Shown piece after piece: positions 47,018 through 56,035 of a stretch of DNA of 64,000 nt. Below the pieces are notes generated by a model, which worked only from the letters and a program-made list of their open reading frames with translations, was not told the DNA's origin and ran no database searches. This DNA comes from Bacteroidetes bacterium ADurb.Bin037 (GTDB lineage Bacteria; Bacteroidota; Bacteroidia; Bacteroidales; UBA932). The stretch lies in assembly GCA_002071175.1 (NCBI GenBank), contig MWER01000008.1, positions 1 through 64,000 on the forward strand, read 5' to 3'. Numbering within the stretch: the first letter of the stretch is position 1; each line of letters opens with the position of its first letter. The position numbers and the translations under genes were made by a program.

Positions 47018-48361
47018 TTATTTGCGTTTATTCTTCAACGACACATTTTTGGCCAGACGGATCTGATCCAGTAACGGCAGATAAGCCGGACAGGAATACA
47101 GGCAACATCCGCATTCAATGCAATCAAAAACACGATTAGCCTCCAATTCTTCGGTATTACCGGCAAGGGCCAGCTGGTACAATAAGTATGGCTGCAACCG
47201 CATGGGACATGCCTGAAAACATTTGGAACAACGTATGCATTCACCGGGTTCCTTTCGTTTCGTTTCTTCTTCAGTAAAGAGGACAAGTCCGGAAGTGCTT
47301 TTCATAACGGGTCCGTCCAAATTTGCAACGGATTTACCCATCATAGGGCCCCCGTTCACCACCTTGGCAAATGGAGCAGAAAGGGTTCCGTCCTTTTCCA
47401 TGGCACCGGCTGCAGTGAGGATCTCCCGAATAGGAGTCCCATTACGGAACCGGTAATTCTTTTGTATAGACAGGTCAGAACAGGTTACGGTTAATACGTT
47501 GGATATTAGTGGTTTATTTTTTTGAACAGCTTCGTACACAGCAAAGGCAGTTCCTACGTTCTGAACTATAGCTCCCGTAGAAACGGGTAATGCAAAAGAG
47601 GGCACTTTCCTACCCAGAACGGCATCTATCAATTGTTTTTCACCCCCTTGCGGATATCTTTTTTTAAGAGGAACGACCTTCCATTGAAGAAAACCGGAAG
47701 TCAGTTTCTTCATCACGGCAATCGCTTTTGGCTTATTATTCTCTATACCAATGATTCCCATGACATCATTTCCCAGGACCCGGCGCATCATCTCTCCGCC
47801 TGTCAAGACCTCCTGACCATGCTCCAGGATCAAGCGATAATCCGAAGTCAGGTAAGGTTCACATTCCGCTCCGTTAAGGATCAGGTACTCCGGCTTCATC
47901 CCCTCCAGAGGAGTCAGCTTTACATGCGTTGGGAAAGCGGCTCCACCCAGCCCTACGATCCCCAATGCGGAAATCTTCTTAAAGATCTCCTGAGGGGTGT
48001 CCGTTATTTCGCTTCTTATCTGAGGAGACCGGTCTATACCTTCCAGCCATTGATCACCTTCAGTGTCTATTACAACCGTTAAAACTTTTTTCCCTATGAA
48101 ATCCGGGTACGGAGCTACATCTGCCACAATTCCGCTCACAGAAGCATGTACAGGTGCCGAAACAAAACCGGCCGGTTCTGCGATCAATTGTCCGACCTTG
48201 ACTGAATCACCTTTTTTAACAACAGGTACGGCCGGCATACCCAAGTGTTGGTTCATCGATATAAACACCCTTTTGGGAATGGGAAAATTCTCAATCGGCT
48301 TGTCCTTGGAGAATTTATTGTCTCGTGGATGAATTCCTCCTATTGAAAACGTTTTACTCAT
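47018..48361 (-). CDS. rnfC: Rnf complex subunit C (NADH/FMN and Fe-S protein)
   Basis: The peripheral NAD(H)-interacting subunit, related to the 51-kDa subunit of complex I. 447 residues; GLGGAAFPTHVK marks the flavin/NAD fold and two [4Fe-4S] motifs CIRCSKCFQACP and CIECGCCLYSCP lie near the C-terminus. The ATG at 48361 (MSKTFSIGGIHP) is chosen by family alignment and overlaps rnfB by 8 nt; an upstream in-frame ATG would add 34 unrelated residues. Confidence 0.95.
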   Translation of the reverse strand: MSKTFSIGGIHPRDNKFSKDKPIENFPIPKRVFISMNQHLGMPAVPVVKKGDSVKVGQLIAEPAGFVSAPVHASVSGIVADVAPYPDFIGKKVLTVVIDTEGDQWLEGIDRSPQIRSEITDTPQEIFKKISALGIVGLGGAAFPTHVKLTPLEGMKPEYLILNGAECEPYLTSDYRLILEHGQEVLTGGEMMRRVLGNDVMGIIGIENNKPKAIAVMKKLTSGFLQWKVVPLKKRYPQGGEKQLIDAVLGRKVPSFALPVSTGAIVQNVGTAFAVYEAVQKNKPLISNVLTVTCSDLSIQKNYRFRNGTPIREILTAAGAMEKDGTLSAPFAKVVNGGPMMGKSVANLDGPVMKSTSGLVLFTEEETKRKEPGECIRCSKCFQACPMRLQPYLLYQLALAGNTEELEANRVFDCIECGCCLYSCPAYLPLLDQIRLAKNVSLKNKRK

Positions 48362-49199
48362 TTTCAGTCTTTTGTTTTTTTGGTGGAAAATTGATTTCCA
48401 AAATGCATCCGGTAGGACATACGGCAACGCATTTGCGGCACAAACGGCATTTATCCGGATCAATATACGCCAGGTTATCGGTAACCGTTACCGCTTCAAA
48501 CTCACAGGCCTTAACACACAATTTGCATCCTATACACCCCACGGAACACACCTTTCGTGTAACGGCTCCTTTGTCTTTATTGGCACAGGCCACGTAGATC
48601 CTACGACTTTTCGGTCCTTTGGGCCGTAATTCCAGGATAAGGCGCGGACAGGCCTTAACACAGGCCCCGCATGATGTACATTTGTCTTCCACAACAACCG
48701 GCAAACATGTTTGGGGATCAATATAAATGGCATCGAACACACAAGCATTCACACAATCTCCCATTCCAAGGCATCCGTAAGAACATCCTGTTTCTCCACC
48801 ATACAGATCGGCCGCTACCGCACATACGGAACTCCCGTCATAGATATTCAGACGTTCACTTGCGCCACAGGATCCGTTACATCTTAGAACCGCCAATTTT
48901 GGCATCTGTTCCTGAACCTCCCGGTCCAACACCTGGGCAGCTAATTTCATGACCGGATTTCCGCCCACCGGACAGAAAATATCCGTTGCTTCCGGATTGT
49001 TAACATAATGTTCGGCAAATGCCCGGCAACCGGCAAAGCCACACCCTCCGCAATTCGCTCCGGGCAAGACTTCCAGTACCTGATCTATCCGGGGATCTTC
49101 CTGTACCTTGAATTTTTGGGCAACGATAAACAATATGACAGCCAAAAGCCCACCCAACAAGCTAAGGCTCAAAATGGTGTACAGTAAAGTAAAAGTCAT
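48354..49199 (-). CDS. rnfB: Rnf complex subunit B (ferredoxin-binding)
   Basis: The polyferredoxin subunit that takes electrons from reduced ferredoxin. 281 residues; an N-terminal membrane helix (1-28), the [4Fe-4S] motif GANCGGCGFAGC, then several cysteine-rich clusters such as CTSCGACVKACP, CIGCKLCVKACE and CRLCRKCVAVCP. Its start is 38 nt inside rseC, a notable overlap in this tight run. Confidence 0.95.
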   Translation of the reverse strand: MTFTLLYTILSLSLLGGLLAVILFIVAQKFKVQEDPRIDQVLEVLPGANCGGCGFAGCRAFAEHYVNNPEATDIFCPVGGNPVMKLAAQVLDREVQEQMPKLAVLRCNGSCGASERLNIYDGSSVCAVAADLYGGETGCSYGCLGMGDCVNACVFDAIYIDPQTCLPVVVEDKCTSCGACVKACPRLILELRPKGPKSRRIYVACANKDKGAVTRKVCSVGCIGCKLCVKACEFEAVTVTDNLAYIDPDKCRLCRKCVAVCPTGCILEINFPPKKQKTENE

Positions 49200-49587
49200 T
49201 TTGGATCCGATCTTTTAACAAATATAGAACAAAATAATAGATTCCTATACTCATAATAGCTATAAATCCGAGGACCCATTCAGCCGGATCCAACAGTTTG
49301 CCCAGAGTGATCGAAATTCCCAGAATAATCAGCGGCAAACCCATTCCAAACCATAGTGCCTTAAATCCCAAACGTGTGCGCATCTCTATCCAGACCACCT
49401 CCCCTACCACCGGCTTCCAGTCCGCAGGTTCTTCAAGATATGTGATCTCTTTGCGCTTTTCCCCGCTAAAGGAACAATATCCTTTTGCACGGCAAGACGT
49501 ACACGCTTCTTCGGTCATTATTTCAGCAGTGAGCGGATCGATGCCGGTAATGATACCTTTATGTCTAATGACTTGACCGGATCGCAT
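49162..49587 (-). CDS. rseC: RseC/MucC family protein (SoxR-reducing type)
   Basis: A 141-residue membrane protein. The N-terminal half carries cysteines C29, C32 and C38 (CTSCRAKGYC), consistent with an Fe-S or redox site; two helices follow (about 75-120). In enterobacteria RseC works with RsxABCDGE to keep SoxR reduced. Here no SoxR is seen, and the gene overlaps rnfB by 38 nt, so a role in Rnf electron transfer or assembly is more likely. The start is 2 nt after DUF3108. Confidence 0.88.
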   Translation of the reverse strand: MRSGQVIRHKGIITGIDPLTAEIMTEEACTSCRAKGYCSFSGEKRKEITYLEEPADWKPVVGEVVWIEMRTRLGFKALWFGMGLPLIILGISITLGKLLDPAEWVLGFIAIMSIGIYYFVLYLLKDRIQNDFYFTVHHFEP

Positions 49588-49589
49588 AG

Positions 49590-50444
49590 TTATTTAATCT
49601 TGCTGGTAAGAGGATGACGTAAATTCTCATAACTGCCCAATCTGCCTGTTATACGGCCTATCACTACGGGGGATTCTACAAATAAAGGGATCCTGTTGTT
49701 GTCATCGCTAATCCAGAAACACAAGTCTTCCTTGCCGTCAAATACCACACCGGCAACTGTTTGTGCAGAAAATTTCAGGCACCGGAACGTTCCGTGCCCC
49801 TGTATTTTGATCTCTTCTTTTCCGTCATAACGCAGATACAGATCGAATATCTCATCGTCAACGGCAAAAGAGATAGAAGACACATCTCCGGGGTCCATCG
49901 CAGTGAAATCCAGATTTCTTAAAAAATAGAACAACGTAATGAAATCGAAGGTGCAAATCGTTCCGGGCAACAATGTATCCTGGACAGATCTGTCCTTGCG
50001 GATGATACGTGCATTGATGGAATGATCGGGATTGTAATGGTAGAAATTCTGAATAAAGTACTTCCCCTCATGAATATCTCTTGTAAAGTAAGTGGGACGC
50101 ATGTCGGTCTTATTGAAATGACTTTCATAATAATCGTCCACACGGAAAAAGGCGTTAAAGAACCGGGCGGTCCGTATCTTTCCCTTTGCCACGAACTGTG
50201 GAATTCTACCGCTGTTATTTTCAGAGATCTCGAACGTTACCGTTCCAACGTCCGTATTAACTACTCCCCATGTGTAGCTGGCTATAATGGTCAGTTTTTC
50301 ACCTACCTCGAAAGCCACTTGAGACGGCGGGATCTCCCTCACCGGAAGACAGTCCTTACCTGACTCCTGGGCATAGGAAGACCAGGAGAGGGTCAAAAGG
50401 AACAATACAAGGATGGTACTTCTATAACCCGACAAAGTTGTCAT
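49590..50444 (-). CDS. DUF3108 domain protein
   Basis: A 284-residue exported protein (signal peptide ends near YAQ, residue 25). DUF3108 proteins form a beta-barrel-like fold; the family is common in Bacteroidota with unknown function. The FEVGEKLTIIASYTWGVV segment is typical. It overlaps the dnaB end by 23 nt and precedes rseC by 2 nt. Confidence 0.8.
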   Translation of the reverse strand: MTTLSGYRSTILVLFLLTLSWSSYAQESGKDCLPVREIPPSQVAFEVGEKLTIIASYTWGVVNTDVGTVTFEISENNSGRIPQFVAKGKIRTARFFNAFFRVDDYYESHFNKTDMRPTYFTRDIHEGKYFIQNFYHYNPDHSINARIIRKDRSVQDTLLPGTICTFDFITLFYFLRNLDFTAMDPGDVSSISFAVDDEIFDLYLRYDGKEEIKIQGHGTFRCLKFSAQTVAGVVFDGKEDLCFWISDDNNRIPLFVESPVVIGRITGRLGSYENLRHPLTSKIK

Positions 50445-51924
50445 TCAGATCATTCATTTGGTTCATCCGCGATGCATACGTTACGGGCTCATCAGGTACA
50501 AAATCCGGACCACCTTCATCAATATCCATAAAACGGATCTCACGGCTGCGGAAACGCATCTGGAATTCCCCGATCGCTCCGTTCCGGTGTTTTGCCAGTA
50601 TTACTTCGGCAATCCCTTCCAGGGAATGCCCGCTTTCATCTTCTCTAATACCATAATATTCAGGCCTGTAGAGAAAGATTACAATATCGGCATCCTGTTC
50701 TATGGCTCCCGATTCACGCAGGTCGCTCAACTGAGGCTTTCGGTGGCCTCCCCGTGTTTCGGATGCACGGTTCATCTGAGAAAGAGCTACGATAGGTATA
50801 TTCAATTCTTTGGCAACAGCTTTCAAGGAACGTGATATGGCCGCAACCTCCTGTTCGCGCATTCCGCGCAATTCCGGCGGGCCGGCCATCAACTGCATAT
50901 AGTCTACAATGATCAGTTTGACCTTCTTATGGGCAACCAATCTGCGCGCTTTCGCCCTGAATTCGAATATGGACAATGAGGGCGTATCGTCTATATATAA
51001 AGGGGCCTTCGTCAGGTTGATGATCCGCTGGTTCAGTTGCTCCCATTCAAAGTTTTTGAGCTTTTTACCGCCCCTGATCTTTTCTGAAGACAAACCTGTT
51101 TCACTTACCAGCAAGCGCTTGACAAGCTGGGCATCGGGCATCTCAAGAGAAAAAAAGGCTACCGGTATATTGTGGTTAACGGTCATATTCCGCGCCATGG
51201 TCAAAACGAATGCCGTCTTGCCCATAGAAGGCCGGGCAGCAACTACTACCAGATCTGCTTTCTGCCAACCCAAAGTCATACGGTCCAAAGAGGTATAGCC
51301 CGAAGGGAGTCCGCTTAGCCCGTCATCCCTTGTCTGCACATCGGACAGTTCATCCAAAACCTCTCCCAATACGGAACGGACAGGACGTGTATCCCGGCGA
51401 AGGTTCATTTCACCCAATTCAAAAAGCTTTTGCTGGGATGCGTCCAGCAGTTCGTCTGCAGGTATGGTGTCATCGAACGCATCGCGCAAAATACCGTAAG
51501 AAGTACTGATCAGTTCGCGCTGGATGAATTTTTGGGTTAACACTTTGGAATGGTATTCCAAGTGAGACGCAGCAGCTACCCTCATGGTAAGCTGGCTCAG
51601 GTAATAAGGCCCTCCTATCTCGTCAAGCAGGTTGTTCTTTTTCAGTTCTTCGGCCACCGTATAGATATCTACCGGGTTATGTGCAGAAACAAGGTCGACT
51701 ATGGCTGCAAAAATCTTCCGGTGGTTTTCCTTATAGAAATATTCCGGTTTAACAAGTCCCACAATATCCAGAGATGCATTGGGCTCCAGTAGCAACGCTC
51801 CAAGCACGGCTTCTTCCATATCGATCGCCTGAGGGGGTACCTTGCCGATATCAAGACCGACCATTTCCACCTGGGCCTGCTCCTTTCCTTTTACAGTTTT
51901 TGTTACAGGTTCACGTTTCGCCAT
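50422..51924 (-). CDS. dnaB: Replicative DNA helicase
   Basis: The hexameric helicase that unwinds DNA at the replication fork. 500 residues; N-terminal domain (residues 30-150), linker, and RecA-like domain with K236 in the Walker A loop RPSMGKTA and the SRQE-like C-terminus (YRPEYYG, HRNGAIG). No intein or insertion is visible. It has a clear AAAGGAGA site 6 nt upstream, one of few in the window. Confidence 0.96.
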   Translation of the reverse strand: MAKREPVTKTVKGKEQAQVEMVGLDIGKVPPQAIDMEEAVLGALLLEPNASLDIVGLVKPEYFYKENHRKIFAAIVDLVSAHNPVDIYTVAEELKKNNLLDEIGGPYYLSQLTMRVAAASHLEYHSKVLTQKFIQRELISTSYGILRDAFDDTIPADELLDASQQKLFELGEMNLRRDTRPVRSVLGEVLDELSDVQTRDDGLSGLPSGYTSLDRMTLGWQKADLVVVAARPSMGKTAFVLTMARNMTVNHNIPVAFFSLEMPDAQLVKRLLVSETGLSSEKIRGGKKLKNFEWEQLNQRIINLTKAPLYIDDTPSLSIFEFRAKARRLVAHKKVKLIIVDYMQLMAGPPELRGMREQEVAAISRSLKAVAKELNIPIVALSQMNRASETRGGHRKPQLSDLRESGAIEQDADIVIFLYRPEYYGIREDESGHSLEGIAEVILAKHRNGAIGEFQMRFRSREIRFMDIDEGGPDFVPDEPVTYASRMNQMNDLNDNFVGL

Positions 51925-51930
51925 AATAAA

Positions 51931-51938
51931 TCTCCTTT
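51931..51938 (-). promoter_or_regulatory. Shine-Dalgarno (AAAGGAGA) of dnaB
   Basis: Six nt before the dnaB ATG, in the 16-nt gap after the aminotransferase gene. Confidence 0.6.
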
Positions 51939-51940
51939 TA

Positions 51941-53149
51941 TCATAATCTGTCCAAGGCTTTTGTGACTATCCGGACAGTCAAATCCAATTCCTGGTCATT
52001 AATGCACAACGGCGGAGCGATGCGGAAAGCTGTGTCGCAAAATAAAAACCAATCCGCTATCGCACCTTCTTCCAGCAGCAGGCGTATGATCCGTTGTACC
52101 TTGAGGGCAGATCCCAATTCCACTGCCAGTAATAATCCTTCACCCCGAACTTCCCGAACAGCGGGATGTTTTTCAAGAAATCCCTTCAGAAATGATGATT
52201 TGTCCGGGACCTTATCCGTCCATCCCTCCCTCAGCAATACTTGTAAAGCGGCCAGACCGGCGGCACAACAGACCGGGTGTCCTCCAAAGGTAGTTATATG
52301 TCCCAGTACGGGATCCGATTTCCAGGCAGCCATCAACTCCCTGTCACATACCAACGCTCCCAGGGGCATGCCTCCTCCCAACGCTTTGGCCAATGTCACC
52401 ATATCCGGGATCACCCCATACTTTTGCATGGCAAAGAGGCTCCCAATACGCCCAAATCCTGTCTGAACCTCATCAAAGATAAGCAAAGTTCCCGTATCGT
52501 TACAACGTTTTCGGAGCAATTGCAGATAATCCGCAACAGGCAGGCGAACCCCCGCTTCGGCCTGTATGGGCTCAGCAATAACACAGGCCGTATTGTGATC
52601 AATATGCTCCAGATCTTCCCTGGAATTGAACCGTATGGCGGTAACACCGGGCAGCAAAGGCCTGAAAGACCTTCTGAACGATTCGTTCCCCATTACGCTT
52701 AGGGCACCATGCGTACTTCCATGATAAGAATCCTTGAAACATACTATCTTCCTACGTCCTGTGATGCGTTTGGACAATTTAAGGGCAGCTTCGTTCGCTT
52801 CCGATCCGGAGTTTACAAAATAGACTGAATTCAGTGATGCCGGAAGTTGTTCCGTCAGCAGGGAAGCCAGAAGGACCTGCGGTGTCTGAATGATTTCGCC
52901 ATAAACCATCAAATGCAAATAATTGCCAGCCTGCTCCCTTACGGCACGAACGACTTCTTCCCGGGCATGGCCCACATTACTGACAGAAACGCCGGATATC
53001 AGGTCGATATAACGCTTTCCTTCCGGTGACAGAAGAAATACCCCCTCCGCTTTTTGTATTTCTATACCTAATGGAGAGGGGGAAGTCTGTCCCAGACAGG
53101 CAAAAAACTGTTCTCGTATAGTAGGCCTATTCTTCAAATGCAGGGTCAA
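51941..53149 (-). CDS. Class III aminotransferase (PLP)
   Basis: A 402-residue fold-type I aminotransferase of the ornithine/acetylornithine type. The PLP lysine is K255 (TLAKALGGG), and NSGSEANEAAL and FDEVQTG are the other hallmarks. The start is uncertain: the first codon would be TTG at 53149, in a 23-nt overlap with the zinc-ribbon gene, and relatives begin nearer to IREQFFACL. Substrate unknown; it is routinely found in Bacteroidota beside the zinc-ribbon gene. Confidence 0.85.
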   Translation of the reverse strand: MTLHLKNRPTIREQFFACLGQTSPSPLGIEIQKAEGVFLLSPEGKRYIDLISGVSVSNVGHAREEVVRAVREQAGNYLHLMVYGEIIQTPQVLLASLLTEQLPASLNSVYFVNSGSEANEAALKLSKRITGRRKIVCFKDSYHGSTHGALSVMGNESFRRSFRPLLPGVTAIRFNSREDLEHIDHNTACVIAEPIQAEAGVRLPVADYLQLLRKRCNDTGTLLIFDEVQTGFGRIGSLFAMQKYGVIPDMVTLAKALGGGMPLGALVCDRELMAAWKSDPVLGHITTFGGHPVCCAAGLAALQVLLREGWTDKVPDKSSFLKGFLEKHPAVREVRGEGLLLAVELGSALKVQRIIRLLLEEGAIADWFLFCDTAFRIAPPLCINDQELDLTVRIVTKALDRL

Positions 53150-53930
53150 CCAAAATTCGTCCGCAATATTCGCACACGATGATCTTTTTGCTCATTTTGA
53201 TATCAAGCTGACGTTGGGGAGGTATTTTATTGAAACACCCGCCGCAGGCATCGCGTTTTACCGTCACAACAGCCAATCCGTTGCGTGCATTGTTCCTTAC
53301 CTTATGATATGCAGAAAGTACACGCGCATCGATTTGCGATTGTATCTGTTCCACTTTACGCAACAGGACCTCTTCTTCCTTAGCTGTTTCACTTATAATA
53401 CTATCTAATTCTTTTTTCTTGACTTCCAGATCTTTAAGTCTTTCTTCGTACGCTTCCTTTGCATGCTCAAGGGCTTCTTTCCTGTCTTTGAGCAGGGTTG
53501 AGAATTCACGGATATACTTTTCAGCCAATTCGGCATCCAGTTTCTGATTTTCGATCTCCTTGGACAGGGAATCAAATTCACGACTGTTCTTTACATTTGC
53601 TTGCTGGCCTTCATATTTTAAAACCATGTTTCGCGCATTGTCGGCATCTATCCTGCGGAAAGCAATGTCTTTTTCAATGTCACGGATCTCCTTCTGCAGA
53701 TTTTCCATCCTGGTGCCCAAGCCTTTAATGTCATCTTCAAGGTCCTGCACTTCCAGGGGAAGCTCACCGCGAAGCAGATGTATTTTGTCTATTTGTGAAT
53801 CGGTTGCCTGTAGTTGAAAAAGAAGACGCAATTTATCCTCCATAGTCAGCGTTCCTTCCTGCTCCGCCTTTTGCAGTGCAGTGAATGATCCGGCTTCGGT
53901 CCCGGCTTTCTTCGTCGTTTTCTTGGTCAT
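53127..53930 (-). CDS. Coiled-coil zinc-ribbon protein (CT398-like)
   Basis: A 267-residue protein: residues about 35-205 are a long charged coiled coil, and the last 45 hold a C4 zinc ribbon (CGGC and CEYC pairs). Proteins of this type (CT398/zf-RING_7) are conserved and linked to transcription or secretion in a few bacteria; the role here is unknown. Directly downstream of the Nif3-like gene, a stable neighbourhood in Bacteroidota. Confidence 0.85.
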   Translation of the reverse strand: MTKKTTKKAGTEAGSFTALQKAEQEGTLTMEDKLRLLFQLQATDSQIDKIHLLRGELPLEVQDLEDDIKGLGTRMENLQKEIRDIEKDIAFRRIDADNARNMVLKYEGQQANVKNSREFDSLSKEIENQKLDAELAEKYIREFSTLLKDRKEALEHAKEAYEERLKDLEVKKKELDSIISETAKEEEVLLRKVEQIQSQIDARVLSAYHKVRNNARNGLAVVTVKRDACGGCFNKIPPQRQLDIKMSKKIIVCEYCGRILVDPAFEE

Positions 53931-53945
53931 AATATATTTAATAAC

Positions 53946-54746
53946 TTAATAATATCGGATAGGATTTGTGTAGATCTGTGTTTTGCGGACGGCAAAGGTA
54001 GGGAATTTTTTTATAAGCTCATTGCAGATCTGATCTTGCACACCGGCTTCCGATTCATAATGCCCTATGTCAACCAGGATCATATGTGGAGCCGTTTCAA
54101 AATAAGTATGATAGCTGAAATCAGCACTGACAAATACTTGGGCTCCGGAACTTAAAGCATAGGGAATGAGTGAAGATCCGCTTCCCCCGCAAAGAGCTAC
54201 CTTGGATATGTGATCCCGGAAAGCAACAGACGCTTTGAAGTGTTCCAGGAAAAACACTTTTTTAAGAAGGGCAAAAAATGCTTCGGTAGCCATCGTTTGG
54301 GGCAAGTCCCCGACAACTCCCAGTCCACAGGCACCGGGGTCCGTCTGACAGTCCGGATCAGGAGCTAAAATAGAAATGTTTTGCAATCCCAGTAACCGTG
54401 CCATAGCTCCGCTGACCCCTTCCATAATTTTGTCTGCATTGGTATGCATAGAATAGATCACCATATTATGCCGTATGGCAAGGGCTACGGTCCGTTCAAC
54501 CGGTGTTTCTTCCCTTAAATGTTTTAATCCCTTAAATATAAGTGGGTGATGTGACACGACCATGTTCATGCCACCGGCTATTGCTTCTTCAACCACTTCA
54601 AAGGTGCAGTCAAGACAGACCAGCACACCCTTAATCAGTGTTTGGGGATTTCCTATACATAACCCTGAGTTGTCCCATTCTTCCTGTAACTGCTGGGGAG
54701 CCCATTGTTCAAGGACCTGAATAATATCTGCCGCTCTGAGTTTCAT
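53946..54746 (-). CDS. Nif3-like dinuclear metal protein
   Basis: A 266-residue member of the Nif3/YbgI family (GTP cyclohydrolase I type 2-like). Metal-binding residues H66 and H67 (VVSHHPLIF), then the MHTNAD segment and the late GHYESE motif are visible. Many Bacteroidota homologues are about 365 residues because of an inserted domain; this one seems to lack it. Its ATG overlaps the merR stop by 4 nt. Confidence 0.87.
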   Translation of the reverse strand: MKLRAADIIQVLEQWAPQQLQEEWDNSGLCIGNPQTLIKGVLVCLDCTFEVVEEAIAGGMNMVVSHHPLIFKGLKHLREETPVERTVALAIRHNMVIYSMHTNADKIMEGVSGAMARLLGLQNISILAPDPDCQTDPGACGLGVVGDLPQTMATEAFFALLKKVFFLEHFKASVAFRDHISKVALCGGSGSSLIPYALSSGAQVFVSADFSYHTYFETAPHMILVDIGHYESEAGVQDQICNELIKKFPTFAVRKTQIYTNPIRYY

Positions 54747-55063
54747 TCTATCATATCCCTGATTTCTACCAGCTGCGACTTGATCCTGTTGAGCGAAGCG
54801 ATGATGTCAACAGTCCTGTCTTCTCCTTCTTTGTTGTCACGCATCCGTTTTCTGGCACCTTCAAGTGTCATGCCCCTGTCTTTGACAAGATGATGAATGA
54901 TCTTATAATTGGCGACATCATCCGTTGTAAAAAGCCGGTTTCCTTTTTTATTGCGCACCGGCTTAATGAATTCACTGAACGTGGTTGACCAAAACCGGAC
55001 CAGAGAAGTGCTCTCTCCAAGCATTTCAGCCATTTCACCAATGGTGTAGTACATTTTTTCCAT
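54743..55063 (-). CDS. MerR family transcriptional regulator
   Basis: A 106-residue DNA-binding protein with an N-terminal winged helix-turn-helix (YYTIGEMAEMLGES, then VRFWS) and a short dimer helix. It has no ligand domain, so it may act as a constitutive or stress-related regulator. A gene of this kind commonly sits between M23 peptidase and Nif3 genes in the phylum. Target unknown. Confidence 0.9.
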   Translation of the reverse strand: MEKMYYTIGEMAEMLGESTSLVRFWSTTFSEFIKPVRNKKGNRLFTTDDVANYKIIHHLVKDRGMTLEGARKRMRDNKEGEDRTVDIIASLNRIKSQLVEIRDMIE

Positions 55064-55069
55064 ATTCCG

Positions 55070-56026
55070 CTAATCTAAAGATTGACCTGTATTGTATGCC
55101 GTCAGCATGATCTGGCGGTATTCCCGCGGCATGACGTTCATAAAATAGTAATGAACCGGATCCCTTACCTGGCCGTACTGCCTGACTTCATAATGCAGAT
55201 GTGGCATAAAGGACATTCCGGTAGATCCCACCCGGGCAATGGTCATTCCCCTTGTAACGTATTGGCCTTTCCTTACGAAAATGTCACTCAAATGAGCATA
55301 TATAGTAGAATAACCCCTGTAAGGGTGAGCAATTTCAATTACATTCCCCTGTCCTCTTGCCGAACGCGATACTTTGACCACCCGACCGTCAGCCGTAGCC
55401 AACACATCTGTCCCCAACCCAACTAAAAAATCCATCCCTTCATGATCTATCGGAATTTTATAAAAGGGATGAATGCGCCGTCCAACGGTAGCACCCATAA
55501 CTTCCATAGAAGGATTACGCAAAGGGAACACAGCCGGAAGAAATCTCAGGCTGTCCAGTTTATCATACACATGGTTGGCAGTCATATATAACGCACGTGT
55601 GATCAGGGCCGCCCGTCGCTCCAGACCTGTTATGACCGAATCTGCCTGATAGGCAAGGACGAATGACGGATCTTCCAAAAGTATCCTGTAATGCGTAATA
55701 TCTGTCTCTTCCGTCAATTCCAGCGGCGTAGAATGAAGTACCGTCCCATATATGCTTCGGTCCCTCACCTCCAGTTCTTCAATTACCTTGTTCAGGTTGT
55801 TTATCTCACTGCTCAATCTCTCGTACTCACTCTGCATCAACTGTGTTTCCCTGACAAGGTTTCTTTCTGCAGGAGAAAGAATGAACAGTCCGAATATCAA
55901 ATAGTAAACCAGGGCAAGGCCAATGCTGCCCAGGAACACCCATAAGATGCGCTTGAGTACCGTTTTAAAATTAATACGCACCCTGGTGAATTCCAATTTC
56001 TCTTCATTGAACTGATATCGGGTCAT
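55070..56026 (-). CDS. M23 family peptidase (LytM domain), membrane-anchored
   Basis: A 318-residue protein: a cytosolic basic start, one membrane helix (about 27-50), a coiled coil (60-90) and a C-terminal LytM domain. Zinc ligands are intact: H195 and D199 (HEGMD), H278 (HLHYE), plus H245 and H276. It should be an active endopeptidase of peptidoglycan. It is a tandem paralogue of the next gene with the same layout. Confidence 0.88.
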   Translation of the reverse strand: MTRYQFNEEKLEFTRVRINFKTVLKRILWVFLGSIGLALVYYLIFGLFILSPAERNLVRETQLMQSEYERLSSEINNLNKVIEELEVRDRSIYGTVLHSTPLELTEETDITHYRILLEDPSFVLAYQADSVITGLERRAALITRALYMTANHVYDKLDSLRFLPAVFPLRNPSMEVMGATVGRRIHPFYKIPIDHEGMDFLVGLGTDVLATADGRVVKVSRSARGQGNVIEIAHPYRGYSTIYAHLSDIFVRKGQYVTRGMTIARVGSTGMSFMPHLHYEVRQYGQVRDPVHYYFMNVMPREYRQIMLTAYNTGQSLD

Positions 56027-56035
56027 TTCCAGAAG